Origin: Pardosa pseudoannulata
Taxonomy: Eukaryota > Arthropoda > Arachnida > Araneae > Lycosidae
Direction of reading: 5' to 3'
DNA length: 64,000 bases
Assembly: GCA_032207245.1 (NCBI GenBank)
Contig: CM063507.1
Location: forward strand, 92,384,592 to 92,448,591
How positions within the stretch are numbered: position 1 is the stretch's first letter; each line of letters starts with the position of its first letter. Made by a program: the position numbers and the translations under genes. Positions 19,991-31,263 of the stretch are shown here, piece by piece. The notes beneath the pieces were generated by a model, which did no database searches, was not told the origin of the DNA, and was given only the letters and a program-made list of their open reading frames with translations.

Positions 19991-20634
19991 TTAGTTTTCC
20001 TCGTTTCTACGGCTTGGAGATTGACCTGATCGACGATATGGCGACGGTGATCGGGAACGACGGGTTGGTGATCGGCCTCTAGTAGGACTAGGAAACGAAC
20101 GGCGTTCGAAGCTTGGTCGGCGAAACTCATCTTCGATGTCATCGAAGTTCTGTCGGCGGGCTCGATAATTGTCAAAAACGGCCTTCCTCTCACGGCAATA
20201 GCGTACGACGTGTCCAGGGCGTCCACAGTGGAAACACACTGGCCTGTTGTCGGTCGTTCTCCATAGGTCCGTTTTCCTGGGCTGGGGTACTGATCTCTGG
20301 ACAGGATTTCTGGCTTTCCTCGTTACAGCGGCTGCATACGTGGGACGTCGTTGGGCGTCTGCAGACTTTGCGACCACTGGCGCCAAAGCGTTTTCGACTT
20401 CGTCTTGGATGACGGTCTGTAGCGGCTGGGAATAGGGGTCCGGCAACTCGTCTACTTGATTTACTACTCGATTAATCTCTTCGCGTACAATTCTACGGAT
20501 AAGAGATACTAAATCGGTCTCGTCTTCCATGGCTGCAACTGGTACGACGTTTGGTAGTCGCTCAAATTTTCGGCCAATTCTTTTTTGCTTCATGTCTTCA
20601 ATGTAGTGACACCACTTGATGAAGTCAGCCGTAG
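19991..20634 (-). pseudogene. Gypsy Gag, 5'-truncated copy
   Basis: The same sequence as the C-terminal half of the Gag at 14796-16073, including CFHCGRPGHVVRYC and the Arg/Ser-rich tail, with only isolated base differences. It breaks off at 20634 within the codons upstream of MKQKRIGRKF, where unrelated AT-rich sequence starts (cgttaaatcgtacagcgtt). The breakpoint has no LTR and no LINE tail. Confidence 0.88.
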
Positions 20635-21796
20635 CGTTAAATCGTACAGCGTTAAATCGTTTTTCCCGTCTGCGGGAACGTGCAGTTGTTTTATGAAAAT
20701 CGGACTAGTATGACATATGGGAAATTTTTAATTGGACTAAACGTAGAGTTTCTGTAATTGCTAAACGTAGAGCTCTTCTACTGACAAAAATGTAGAGCTA
20801 CTTGTATTTTTGTCGCAAAGTAAAAATGATATTCATGTATTTTCATTCATTTTATTATACTTTAGTGCACATAGAATAAAATTTAAATGTTTAACTTCTT
20901 TATATTTATTTTTTCGTTACACTTCATGGCGAATAATTTTGAATTATTTGTATTAATTTCTATCGAAGTAAAATACTTTTGAAAAACTATTGTCTAAATT
21001 TTGTTGTTGTAGTAGTCATGTATAAATATACAGATTTAAGAAAATTAACCAAATATAATTCCTTATATCGATATATCGTTAAATCACGATATAAAGCTGG
21101 GTAGATACATGATGTAACATTGACCATCGGCCAGTCTCATTAAGAAAGTCATGTGGTGTCGACATCTGATTTTTTTTTTTAGCCAGTGAAGTACCCCTTT
21201 CAGAATTTCCCTTCAACTGTCGTAATGTTATGCATTTAATCGAACGCCCGTTTTAATTTCGAAAATGGATCAGAATTTTTGAATATGATTAAACTTGCAA
21301 TGCCACCTGTTGATGTTTTTTACCGAACAGTTCTTCTTATGTTTTTATATACAGAATTTCTATTGTAATTTGTCTTTGAAGAAGTAGTTATGAAACGGTG
21401 AGGTAGATCCGAATATCCCCCGCAACCCGCCCAAAAGTCGGTCGATGATGTTGCCATTCGGCGATATCGAAATAATTTTTCGGTAAAACAAGCCGTAATT
21501 ATAAAACCGAAGCGAAAAGCGACTCCATGCGTGTCCTGGAATTCGCGTGATGACAGATCCACGCAGACGACTTCCGCCGGAAAAGTGTGTCCATTACGAC
21601 GCTATAATAATTCTTTTTTCATTCTTTCGAAGCTCTCCTTCCCCCCTCCTCTGCTATCTTTCGAACGCGGCCGCCCTGCGCTTGTTCATCCTTACCCGCC
21701 GCTTCAGCGATGAGCTTTGCCGATTGCAATATGATTAGCGCACGGGAGGGGGCGGCGAGGGGTTGCGGGGGAGAGAGAGGCCATAAATCAACGCCC
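20635..21796. other. Unique stretch with a GC-richer segment, no gene recognised
   Basis: It opens with a short direct repeat (gcgttaaatcgta/cagcgttaaatcg) at the Gypsy break, then AT-rich DNA. About 21380-21790 is richer in G+C, with restriction-like patches (gcggccgc) and a G-rich end (gggagggggcggcgagggg). Open frames here are short and mutually overlapping and resemble no family I know. A remnant of a host regulatory or exon sequence is possible but unsupported. Confidence 0.35.
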
Positions 21797-21960
21797 ATCT
21801 CTTGCTGGGTGAATGGACGTCATTTTAACACGTCTTCGTATTGGTTATAGCCGAGTCACTCATAAACATTTGCTATGTGCAGAGCCTACTCCGCAATGTT
21901 CTATTTGTCATACTCACCTCACTGTCCAAGCTTCCAGTCTTTCTCCCTCACTCCTTCTTT
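21797..21960 (+). mobile_element. Diverged LINE ORF2 C-terminal fragment
   Basis: It translates as DVILTRLRIGYSRVTHKHLL...PQCSICHTHLTVQ, clearly related to the DVILTRLRVGHCRLTHAHLL...QCAYCKT block of the main LINE but much diverged, and it stops there. It belongs to an older or different subfamily. The flanking sequence shows no hairpin or tail. Confidence 0.6.
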
Positions 21961-22301
21961 TTTTTATTACATCTGCCTGGATTTTATTCTTAGAATTTTG
22001 TTTTCTAAGGATTGCAATGTGGTCTGCATTTTCCCTTTGCAAAGTGTATAGTGTGATATTCTTTTTTGGGCAAGTTTATCCGGTACTCAGGATACTTTTT
22101 TGTGCCCAGGGCACAATTTTATATAATCCTCAGCTAAGTACTGCATAATCACATTAATATAAAAAGTTAAATTAGGAAACATTTTAAACATTATTTTGTA
22201 TCTTTTTTCTTAATTATATACAAATATAAAGCTATTGATTGAAATAAAAATTTAAAATGATTTATTGAAATGATTATTGATTTAAATAAACATTAAAACA
22301 A
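21961..22301. other. AT-rich stretch, no gene recognised
   Basis: The only note is the phrase tacttttttgtgcccagggcacaat (22099-22123). It recurs at 52533-52556 at the end of a hAT-type element, so a hAT terminus may be present here. Confidence 0.3.
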
Positions 22302-22762
22302 ATTTACACAGTCGCACATATTTTAACGTACTGTGTTTGTTGTAAATCAATGTATATAAATTTTTTTGGTAATCCATCTCCTAATCTCAATTTAATCATT
22401 GGGGAAACTCCACATCCAAACTTGTTCCCCTTTCTTCGCCGTACTGGCTTTTATACCGAAATATGATTTTTGATTGTTATTCAATTTTCTAATATTCAAT
22501 TTTAAATCTTTCAATTTTCAATTTACTCAATTTTCAATTCTTGTTAATTTTTATATAACTCAATTTTTTTTCGTGTTTTTGTTGAATGTTATTTTTTTTT
22601 TTTTTGTTACTTTAATCTGTTCTAGATCCTATCATTTTATCTTTTGTCAAAAATTTTTTTTATCTAAATTTCGTCTTTAGTTTTTTTCCTCATCTTGTTT
22701 GGCGTAGTTTGTCTCTAGAGAATTTAGCGCCATTAAGCTTCAATCAACCAACCAACCAACCA
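22302..22762 (+). mobile_element. 5'-truncated LINE, 3' end only
   Basis: Starts at ttacacagtcgcacatatt (end of the ORF2 Cys/His motif), continues through the ORF2 C-terminus and the 3' UTR, and ends in the hairpin (GGCGT...GCGCC, one base changed) and CAAC tail at 22762. The tail is followed immediately by a Helitron 3' fragment, implying insertion into that element. Confidence 0.85.
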
Positions 22763-22931
22763 TCGTGATTCTAAACTCGATCAGTTTGAAGATACACATA
22801 TTATTGATCGTGTACCTGATAACTCTCAGCCAAAAAACAAACCTCTTTTTTTACCTGCCTCATGGGGTACTTTACAATTCTGGAAAATTAAAAATTTTAC
22901 TGATCCCTTTATATGATGGGTTATATGCTAG
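22763..22931 (+). mobile_element. Helitron-like 3' terminal fragment
   Basis: The sequence from cgtgattctaaact to atgctag matches the last part of the elements ending at 51594 and 52239. These share the phrases ctcagccaaaaaacaaac, ttacctgcctcat and gggtactttacaat. It ends ...atgatgggttatatgCTAG followed by T, the expected Helitron terminus. The 5' part is missing and the LINE tail sits at the break. Confidence 0.7.
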
Positions 22932-23574
22932 TCATTTAATGGTATTAATATCTACATTTATGTAAAATCTGACCTCACTTATAACACTAGTAAAGGGAAA
23001 ATATATCCAGATTCCAAATAAAAAAAAAGCATTCTACAAATTCGATCCGAGGTATCTCCTCTATATAATTTACCGGTTTGTTTAGCCGTAGAGGGGTTAA
23101 ATGTATTTGAAGATCTAACAGCTTGAAACGTGTCAATTTGATTGTGTTCCTTTTATTTATGTTTCTTTACGACTTTGTTGGGACTTTTCGATTTGACGGA
23201 AAGTAATCGGGATTTTGATGTCTTTTGAAATCGTTTGATAAAAAGTACAAAGGCGCAATGTATTATCAGTTCAATAGGTAAAAGCCCAGATAGAGTGAAA
23301 CTGTTGACTTTACTACAAGCTTTCAGTTTTCTATCAAAACAGTTTTTTTTTCTTCTAAACCTCAGTTAATCGCAATCTACGCAGTTCTCTCTCTCTTCTA
23401 AAGCGATAGCGGATTATCAGCTCTGCAAAAACTGCCTGAGAATTGGATATTCTTGATTTGAGAAATAAAACTGAGAAATAATCAGGGTGTTTCGATATAC
23501 AGATTAATTATATATCCCATATTGTTATTACTTGCCCGTTCTACTGGGCAAGCCTAATCAGTTATCTATAGATA
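22932..23574. other. AT-rich stretch, no gene recognised
   Basis: No coding region, repeat boundary or RNA is recognisable. A short inverted repeat (tgcccgttctactgggca, 23533-23550) is present close to the start of the next Helitron. Confidence 0.3.
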
Positions 23575-24707
23575 TCTATATATATAAAAATGAATTTGTG
23601 TCTGTCTGTATGTACTCGATAGACTCAAAAACCATTCATCCAATCGCCGTGAAAATTTGAGAAATGTTTAGGTATATCCCTGGGAAGGTTTTTGTAAATT
23701 TTTAACATTCGAAATCCATTCCTTCCCCTTTTTTCAGCATTTTATGTCACTATTCCAAGCATTATTTTCCCCGGTTAAAAGCAAACGATTAAATTATTAA
23801 TTTATCGCATGATAACTAAGTGAAAGAAGCAATATTTCTAGCAATGTGACATCATCCCAAGTAATTGTTTTAAACGCAGTTTTCCTCGGTTAAAAGCAGG
23901 AGATTAAAATTTTCAATTTCTTACATAATAAATAGGTGAAAATGATACTTTTCTTATCATTATGACGTCATTCCTTTAAATATCTCATTTATTCATTTCT
24001 TATTTTATATTATTTAAAACATCGTCTGCGTAGTATCCATTCGATTTGACCTGGAAATTGAGATATAAACTGATTCACTTTCACTTCTATGTGACGCAAA
24101 TTATAGCATTTTTATATAAGAAGTGATTTTAAATTTAATTCTTGGTTAATTTTTAAGTTGCAATGAAATGTTTATCAACAATATTCTAACAACAAAAAGT
24201 ACAAATTTCAGTGACTCTCGTGGACAAATAAAAACCTATCATTTTATATAGTTATCTTCATACTCATATGGTTGTCAATATGAATGTGTGTTTCTGTTTC
24301 ATACAAAACCACGTGGTTTGTCATAAATTTCCTTAATTTTAGACAACATTTATTTATACCACCAAAATTGCACTGTTGCTGTCAAAACCTCTGCTTCCTA
24401 TTCTATCACGTAATATGGCAAGATCTGTTAACTTTGCTAATCAACGTACAGTAGTAATACAGTAATGTAATTTAGGGTTAAATTTATAGTTTGCTGTAAA
24501 AAAAAGTTTGAGCAAATTTAATACAAGACACAAATTTGATTATAAAAACTGAATATTCTTAGAATATGCTTATGATAGAAATATATAAATATGCCAATGA
24601 CTCTAACTGAACTGTGACGAATTTAGAGAGTTATTCACGAAAAATAAATCTTTGTTTAAAAGTAATATATTAAGTTCACCGTAGCGAACCACGGGCACAC
24701 TTGTTAG
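23575..24707 (+). mobile_element. Non-autonomous Helitron-like element
   Basis: Starts A|TCTATATATATAAAAATG with the phrase gtgtctgtctgtatgtact, and ends gcgaaccacgggcacacttgTTAG|T. It lacks long terminal repeats. Internal blocks (cggttaaaagcaaacgatt, tgacatcattcc/atgacgtcattccttt) match the elements at 50426-51594. The terminal CTAG has decayed to TTAG. No Rep/helicase coding is present. It would be mobilised by an autonomous Helitron elsewhere. Confidence 0.6.
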
Positions 24708-25168
24708 TTGTTAATAAAGTAAGATGCAGTCATTCCACATTGAAGAGAAAGGCACACAAGTCAAAGTCTAATTGAAATTTAAGAGCTGGAATCTAATTTA
24801 AGATTTGCTGGAAAAGGACATCTTTACTAGTCAGGGGCAAACGAGAGAATGTGCTGGAACAGAGGTGGACCCCAGAGCGAGACAAAGACGAGATATTTCC
24901 CAGAGAACGGAAATTTAGTCAGCGAATATAACTGTTAGATCGCGGGGGAAAATAAGCCATTTGCCGGAGACAGCTAATAATCCGGTGAGTGGACATAAAA
25001 TTTGCATCTATTGCATAGAATACTTTGGGAAATGGGTTGGAAGAATTTTAATTCGAGGATATTAATTTGATGAAGACATTTTGTGGCTGGGAAAATAGAT
25101 TTTAAGGAATTAGAATGGGAGAGAGGTTTTAAAGAAATATTAAAGTGAAATAATTTTGATATATTACA
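24708..25168. other. Unassigned AT-rich stretch
   Basis: Nothing recognisable as a gene or a repeat end. Confidence 0.3.
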
Positions 25169-25198
25169 TTATATATATATATATATATATATATATAA
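25169..25198. repeat. (AT)n microsatellite
   Basis: About 14 uninterrupted AT units directly before the putative LTR. Confidence 0.9.
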
Positions 25199-25200
25199 TC

Positions 25201-25709
<509 letters not shown>

Positions 25710-26006
25710 CGAGTTAGTGTAAATGATTAATATGCATTTAATAAAAATGAGGGTCTCAGAATTTTGCAGAAAAATTAAAAAATTGAAATGATTTCATAAA
25801 TATCAATTCATAATAATAATAATAATGATAAAAGTGATAATAATCACAATGATATAGATAATGCAATTAAATAATGCGACTTTTGTATGCTTGGGTTTTA
25901 GAATAGCTGTTTAGAGTCATAGTATAATACCTGTGTATACTTCTTATATCAGGTCTGATTGCTTTTAACTGCTACATAATTCAACAAAATGAACTTTAGG
26001 TAATTT

Positions 26007-26315
26007 TTAAAGGGGACACACACATATATGTGTACATACACAAGCACGCGTACAACAACTGTGTGTTACACCCAAAACGACGGCTTTAGGATCGGAACAA
26101 GTCATTGCCCACGCGTTCGGTTTGTGGTGCGTGAACACCGAATAAATTTCGCGATCCAGTAACTCTGCGATTGTCGTTTGAAGGCAGGCAGCGGTCGGCA
26201 ACATAGCGCCTTGTGCTTCAATTGTCACAGTATAAAACAGACGGAATAAAATAAATTGAGAAATAATCATACCGCTATCTGCCCAGCCTTCCGTCTTTGT
26301 AATTGAGGTTTTCAA
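26007..26315 (-). other. Unrecognised 102-codon open frame
   Basis: The frame opens at a TTG, not an ATG, so it may be an exon-like or relic segment. The middle (GAMLPTAACLQTTIAELLDR, then EIYSVFTHHKPNAWAMTC) has a balanced composition and higher G+C than its neighbourhood, unlike random AT-rich frames here. The last 25 residues run into a CA-type repeat. I do not recognise the family. It could be a piece of a host exon, an unknown transposon protein or chance. Confidence 0.25.
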
Positions 26316-26483
26316 TATTTTTTAAATGCCAAGCATTTGGTAACTAGGCCATTAGACTTCTACCTTTTCAATATTTTTGAACAAGAGGCGTAAAATTATT
26401 CAATTCACAGCATGTGCTCAAATGTTCCCAGTTCATAGGTCGTACTGAGTCAACTACAATTAGGAGAATCGTTAAGTCGAATC

Positions 26484-26582
26484 CTAAACAAATAAACTTT
26501 GTTTAGGATTCGACTGTTTGGCACAATTTGTCCCAGGAAGATGTAGTACCATTCAACTCCAACTAGTTAATCTAAACAAATA
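26484..26582 (+). mobile_element. Miniature LINE-tail insertion with target duplication
   Basis: The repeats ctaaacaaata at 26484-26494 and 26572-26582 flank 77 bp. These 77 bp contain the diverged hairpin block GGCACaatttgtcccagga...gtaCC and a decayed tail (ccaactagtt). It looks like an insertion made from only the 3' end of a related LINE. A 17-bp perfect inverted repeat (26476-26492 / 26498-26514) spans its 5' junction. Confidence 0.55.
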
Positions 26583-26862
26583 CGCACTCTGGCAGTCGTG
26601 TCCAGTAAGAATATAACAATTGCTATAAGAGACAAGAGAAAAACTTGGTATAGTGGAAGCCAGGACCTCCCACGCCTTGTCTTTTCATGGTTAACAAGCT
26701 TTAACTTGTGTCTTTTATTGAATTTGAGCTTTATAATACGTTTTTCAGAATGAAAGCTCAACAACGACTTTTGGAGAATATCAGTACCTATTTTTCGCCA
26801 AGAAATCAGATCTTTCCTTCCCTTTCATACCTTCCTCTTACTATTTTACCTCTAATTTTTAC

Positions 26863-27926
26863 TACAGACTTCATCCTAAACTCTCCATCTTTTCTGCTGA
26901 AGCCTTTGCTATTTTGAAGGCTTTAGAAGAATTGGTGAATTGCAATAGTAAATATTTTATTATCTATACAGACTCCCAAAGTGTTTTAAATTCATTGCAA
27001 TCAAATAATTGTAATAATCCTGTTATTTTCAAAATTCTTACTTAAATAACTAATCTTACTTCCATGGGAATCTCGCTAGTTTTTAGCTGGGTTCCCTCTC
27101 ACGTCGGCATTAAAGGCAATGAACTTGTGGACATGGCTACCAGGTCTGCAAGTGATTTTCTCAACACTGCTCTTCCTTATCCTGACTTGAAAAATCACAT
27201 CAAAGATCTTTTACACAATAAATGGCAGATTTCCTGGGATAACATTCCTTCAAATAAACTGCGAAAAATTAAAACAAAGATAACTAATTGGCCCCAACTC
27301 CCTTCTAGGAGACATGACGTAATACTCACTCGTCTACGAGTGGGTCATTGCAGGCTCACCCATGCCCATCTCTTGCTGGGTGAAACTCCTCCACCGTGTG
27401 CGTATTGCAAGACTCCTTACACAGTCGCACATATTTTAACGTCCTGTATTTGTTCTAAATCAATGTATATAAAATATTTTGGTAATCTATCTCCTAATCT
27501 TAATTTAATCATTGGGGAAACTCCACATCCAAACTTGTTCCCCTTTCTTCGTCGAACTAGCTTTTATACTGAAATCTGATTTTTGATTGTTATTCAATTT
27601 TCTAATATTCAATTTTTAATCATTCAATTTTCAATTTTTTTCACTTATTTCTTAATTTTTTTAATTATTTTACATTTTAAATTCTTAACTCTTTACTCAA
27701 TTATCAATTCTTGTTAATTTGTATATAACTCAATTTTTTATTCGTTTTTTCTGTTGAATTTTGTATTTTTATTGTTTCTTTAATCCGTTTTTGAACCTTT
27801 CATTTTATATTGTCAAATTATTTTATCTAAATTTCGTCTTTAGTTTTTTTTTCCTCATCTTGTTTGGCGCAGTTTGTCCCTAGAGGATTTAGCGCCATTA
27901 AACTTCAATCAACCAACCAACCAACC
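26863..27926 (+). mobile_element. 5'-truncated LINE copy
   Basis: Starts at ctacagacttcatcctaaact, inside the RNase H region, and runs to the hairpin and CAAC tail at 27926. One stop interrupts the frame near 27043 (ttacttaaataact). The 3' UTR is longer than in copies A and B by an AT-rich insertion around 27630-27700, marking a slightly different subfamily. Confidence 0.88.
27064..27579 (+). pseudogene. LINE ORF2 C-terminal fragment
   Basis: Encodes the end of RNase H (FSWVPSHVGIKGNELVDMA with the last Asp intact), the connector and the Cys/His cluster with one substitution (PCAYCKTPYTVAHILTSC), to the natural stop after FYTEI. It has no start codon of its own. The methionine at 27064 is internal. 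Confidence 0.85.
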
Positions 27927-28130
27927 TGACTGACGGTAAAAGTACTATCCAATATTTAAAAAATTGGTCGAAAATTAGTGATCTAATGTCTTTTAACTCT
28001 CTAAATCCATAAATTGTAAAATATTTTTAAATAAATTATAAATTGTACCGCTTTGATGGAAAAGTAAGCAAAAATTATTTTAAAAATACTCGACGTCACC
28101 ACGCGTACAGTCATTTATAATCGTAATTAG
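27927..28130. other. AT-rich stretch, nothing recognised
   Basis: No feature supported. Confidence 0.3.
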
Positions 28131-28440
28131 ATCAAATTAAAATTCCCTCATCGCCTGTACGGGGATTGGATCCTGGGATTTCTCGTACTGAAGCCCGTTG
28201 AGCGGACCACTGTGTCACAGATACGAAGGCATTGAAGGGTTTGCAGCGGCATTATAATAATCTCAATAAGTGCGAAATTCTGGATTTTTAATAAAAATAA
28301 GCATTTTCTATCGAATCAAATTGTGAATCTAAACCATTTACGAAACAACTTAATTATATACACAAAATTTCATTAAAATCAGTTCAGCCGTTTAGGATGA
28401 GTTCTATTACAAGCACACAGACAGAAGAATATTATATATA
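28131..28440. repeat. Mosaic of tRNA-like SINE head (minus) and a LINE-like tail
   Basis: Minus-strand 28230-28150 reads cacagtggtccgctcaacgg...ccaggatccaatcccc, resembling tRNA A- and B-box spacing. Plus-strand 28358-28435 (aaaatttcattaaaatcagt then tcagccgttt...cacacagacagaag) resembles the 3' ends of arthropod RTE-type LINEs and their SINEs. Both are judged from memory of such families. Confidence 0.4.
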
Positions 28441-28465
28441 AAGATATATACATACACACACACAT

Positions 28466-28528
<63 letters not shown>
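28441..28528. repeat. (CA)n(TA)n microsatellite
   Basis: CA-type units with interruptions pass into an uninterrupted TA run. Confidence 0.9.
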
Positions 28529-28530
<2 letters not shown>

Positions 28531-29509
28531 AGTAAACGCAATAAGACTAAGAAAAGAGAAGTTGCAGTTAAAAAAAAAGCTAACTTAAGTCGAGAGAGGA
28601 GAGTTGCAAGTGTCATCGAGGCTTTTCTCTTTGAATTTGGCACGCTCTGCTTTTATAGTGTTGTTTTACCCCATATTCTTCGTAAAGAGTTCACTCTCTT
28701 TTTATTAATTAATGCTTTAATTTCTTACTTTAATATTACAAAATTGATTATTTATATATGTGTGTTTGTGTGGACATATCCAGTTTATTACCCCTAAAAT
28801 ATCTATCCTAAAGATTAATTTTTCACCTTCTCATTCTTTAATGCCTAATTTTCTATAAAATGTCAGATTTAAAGAAGTGTTCGCTGACTTGAATTCTTAG
28901 GTAGTTAGCGATAGTTTTGGAAGACGGGTAAATCCGTCTCCAAAACTACTACTGGAATAAATGATTATTTTCTGTCCACTCGCCACATTTTTCAGCTGTT
29001 CCAGAAAATAGTTTCACTCCTCTGATGTGTAAATTGATTCATATGAGGGTTTCGAGCTAACTTAAATGATTAAAGTTCACTCCTGACTCTCGAAAAATGC
29101 CGAATAATCTTAAGTCTCTATGGAAAGAAATTCACGTGATCACTCGCTTTTGAGTGAGACAACTGGAAAAGAAATGTTCATTCTTGAGCATTCGATACAA
29201 AGCTCTTACCTGGTAAAGACATACAATTGAACCGTTCATTTTTATCCACAACAAATTTAAAATTCCACAAATTTCTTGGGTATATGTATTGCCAGTAAGC
29301 TCGGGTAATTCAGTTAATTGGGTCTAATTTTCCATGTAATCGGTGAATAATAGTTTCACTGGTTACACGCACACATTCACACATCTATTATTAAAATTGG
29401 AATGTAAGCAAATGCAACTACATATGCATAGATTTATTTATGCATGCATTTGGGGCACGAATCCTTGAAAACTGGATTTATTCAGACCTTTTAGTTTACA
29501 AAATTACAA
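28529..29509. other. Unassigned stretch
   Basis: No gene seen. It contains a hairpin near 28910-28950 (tagttttggaagacgg / ccgtctccaaaacta, one bulged base). Confidence 0.35.
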
Positions 29510-30165
29510 TCTTCTTATATATTAAAATCTGACTGTTTTTATCTATCTATGTGCGTCTATCTCCTCACAAACCGCTGGACGCAGGACGGCGCCAGAGGTA
29601 CCAAACGACGCGGAACGATCCGGGGAAGTCATTTCACCCATTCGTGTTCCGATATTCCAATTAGTTCGAAAGATATTATTGAAAAACCGGTCAAACTACC
29701 AGTTTAATTTTGAGGCACGCGCAATTCCATTGTTGAGATGGCGTCAAAAAATGACAGTGTTATTGAATGTTAGCATCATTCTCGCCTGATATTTGGTAAT
29801 CCGAGTAACACAAAACTATATCTTTGCTATTAAATTTCAAGTGTAAATGTATATATTTATGATAGTATATATGTACATGAGATTATTTTCGCATCTTCTA
29901 AATGCTAAACCCTTTTTTTTTTAGAAAAGCATGATCTTTTTTTTTATTATTATTATCTTGGCGAGATTTTTGTACTTTAAACTCGCCATGATCTATCAAA
30001 ATTGTTTACATTTCGCAGTTGCCATTTCTTAAACAAAAATTAAATTTTTGCTATAGGCTTTAATATTTTAAACTAGATTTTTATTACTTGGTAAATACAA
30101 ATTTTATATTTTATCTTGATGATATTTTTATTACCCAGGCCGAAGGCTGGGTGCGAAGCAGCTAG
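29510..30165 (+). mobile_element. Non-autonomous Helitron-like element
   Basis: Starts A|TCTTCTTATATATTAAAATC with the phrase tctatctatgtgcgtctatc, and ends in a hairpin (ACCCAGgccgaaggCTGGGT, 30133-30152) followed 9 nt later by CTAG|T. This gives TC...CTAG ends in an A/T target with a subterminal hairpin, as Helitrons have. It has 656 bp and no coding capacity. Confidence 0.7.
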
Positions 30166-30282
30166 TTAGATAATAAGCAATGAATTAAAACGCCAAATTA
30201 CGTGCAGCGCCGTATATTGATTATAGTTAACAGCTATCGGTCATGAGCTATAATTTTCTGTTTACATATAATGTTCTGTTAA

Positions 30283-30813
30283 CCCCTTCCGGTAAAATGA
30301 CTAGTCTAGCTCGTCATTGGTTTTTCATTCCATACCGCACAATGACGAGCTACACTCGTCATGCGACTAAAGTTACTGATAAATATGATAATTAATTTAG
30401 TTTGAAATTTCTAGTGTACTGAATTTAGCAACACTTTTGTTACTTGTGGAAATCCCAGGTCACTATTACATATTGTTTATTTAAAGTTTCTTGGTACAAG
30501 TCACTGCCAAATTGATGAGTCAGAATAAAAGAAAACCTACTAAGAAATGCCGCGTGTGTTACAAGAATCAAATTAGAAGTGAGACTCCCTGGCGATGTAA
30601 ACAATTCAGAATTCCTTTGCACTTTGTTTTGAAAAGTACCACTAGCTTGAAGACTATTATCTTAATTTTACCGTTTCTGATACTTAACACTATGTAAAAA
30701 GTAGATTTTAATTAAGAATATGTAAGAATTGTAAAATAAAACAAGTTTTTTAAATAAAAAATAAATGGTTACGTCACGCACAGTTTTTCATTATTAAATC
30801 GTACCGGAAGGGG
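30283..30813 (+). mobile_element. piggyBac-like MITE (family 1, copy 1)
   Basis: Flanked by TTAA (30279-30282) and TTAT (30814-30817, one mutation). The terminal inverted repeats are CCCCTTCCGGTA / TACCGGAAGGGG. Two imperfect palindromes (tgacgagtctagctcgtca and tgacgagctacactcgtca) lie near the left end. It is internally deleted but keeps a piece of transposase C-terminus. Confidence 0.85.
30515..30697 (+). pseudogene. Relic of piggyBac transposase C-terminal Cys-rich domain
   Basis: MSQNKRKPTKKCRVCYKNQI then RSETPWRCKQF resembles the cysteine-rich C-terminal finger of piggyBac-type transposases (basic run, CRVC, then a second Cys pair). The related copy at 58830-59393 still shows LCFEKYHYLEDY in frame, which extends the match. 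Key later Cys residues are lost here by a shift. It has no catalytic domain. Confidence 0.55.
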
Positions 30814-30817
30814 TTAT

Positions 30818-31263
30818 TGCGGCATTGCTACTCCCGTTACTATCCTATTTCCGGTGCTATGATTTAAGTTCTTAAAAAAATGTTAGCAGATAGATATTTT
30901 TCATTTGCTAGTTTTGATATGTTTTGTAAAAGCGAGAAAACTAACGGAAATAGTTACTTTTTATCTATAGGTATATGAGAAAGTCGGGAGGACGTTTGTG
31001 TCCGTATCGCATGCAATTCCTGTTTGTTTGGTGTTTATCTTTTTGGGGAGAGACGTGGAATAAAATTAGAAACGAAAACTGCCTCCGAGTCTATAAATAA
31101 AGCGACACCAAATTTGAATGAAGGTGCGTAGTGAACGTGGTCACGCTTCCACAAGTTTTCACTTTTCTCTCCCGGGTTCATGACGTATTTTCAAGGTCCA
31201 CTGCGCGCGGGTTACGGCCACTTTTCTGCAACAGGCCTTTTCGGAAAATCAACGCGCTTTGTC
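30818..31263. other. Unassigned stretch before the satellite
   Basis: No gene. The part from about 31080 to 31260 is richer in G+C (gtccactgcgcgcgggttacgg). Confidence 0.3.

Larger units (their letters stand above)
14102..20634 (-). mobile_element. Ty3/Gypsy retrotransposon in permuted, terminally redundant form
   Basis: Read on the minus strand the order is: gag without its 5' part (20634-19991), protease-RT-RNase H-integrase (19928-16424), one LTR (16390-16050), primer-binding site, full gag (16073-14796), protease and the beginning of pol (14733-14102). Plus-strand 14102-15439 and 19299-20634 are nearly identical, offset by 5195-5197 bp. The few differences seen include 15196/20391 and 14736/19931. 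The left end stops exactly at the LINE copy B tail. No env-like frame is seen. Confidence 0.9.

Noticed and set aside
21531..21738. GC-rich open frames as a host exon
   Set aside because: No splice-site pair, no recognisable protein, and several frames open together.
28407..28643. Tyr/Ile/Val-repeat protein
   Set aside because: It is the translation of a CA/TA microsatellite.
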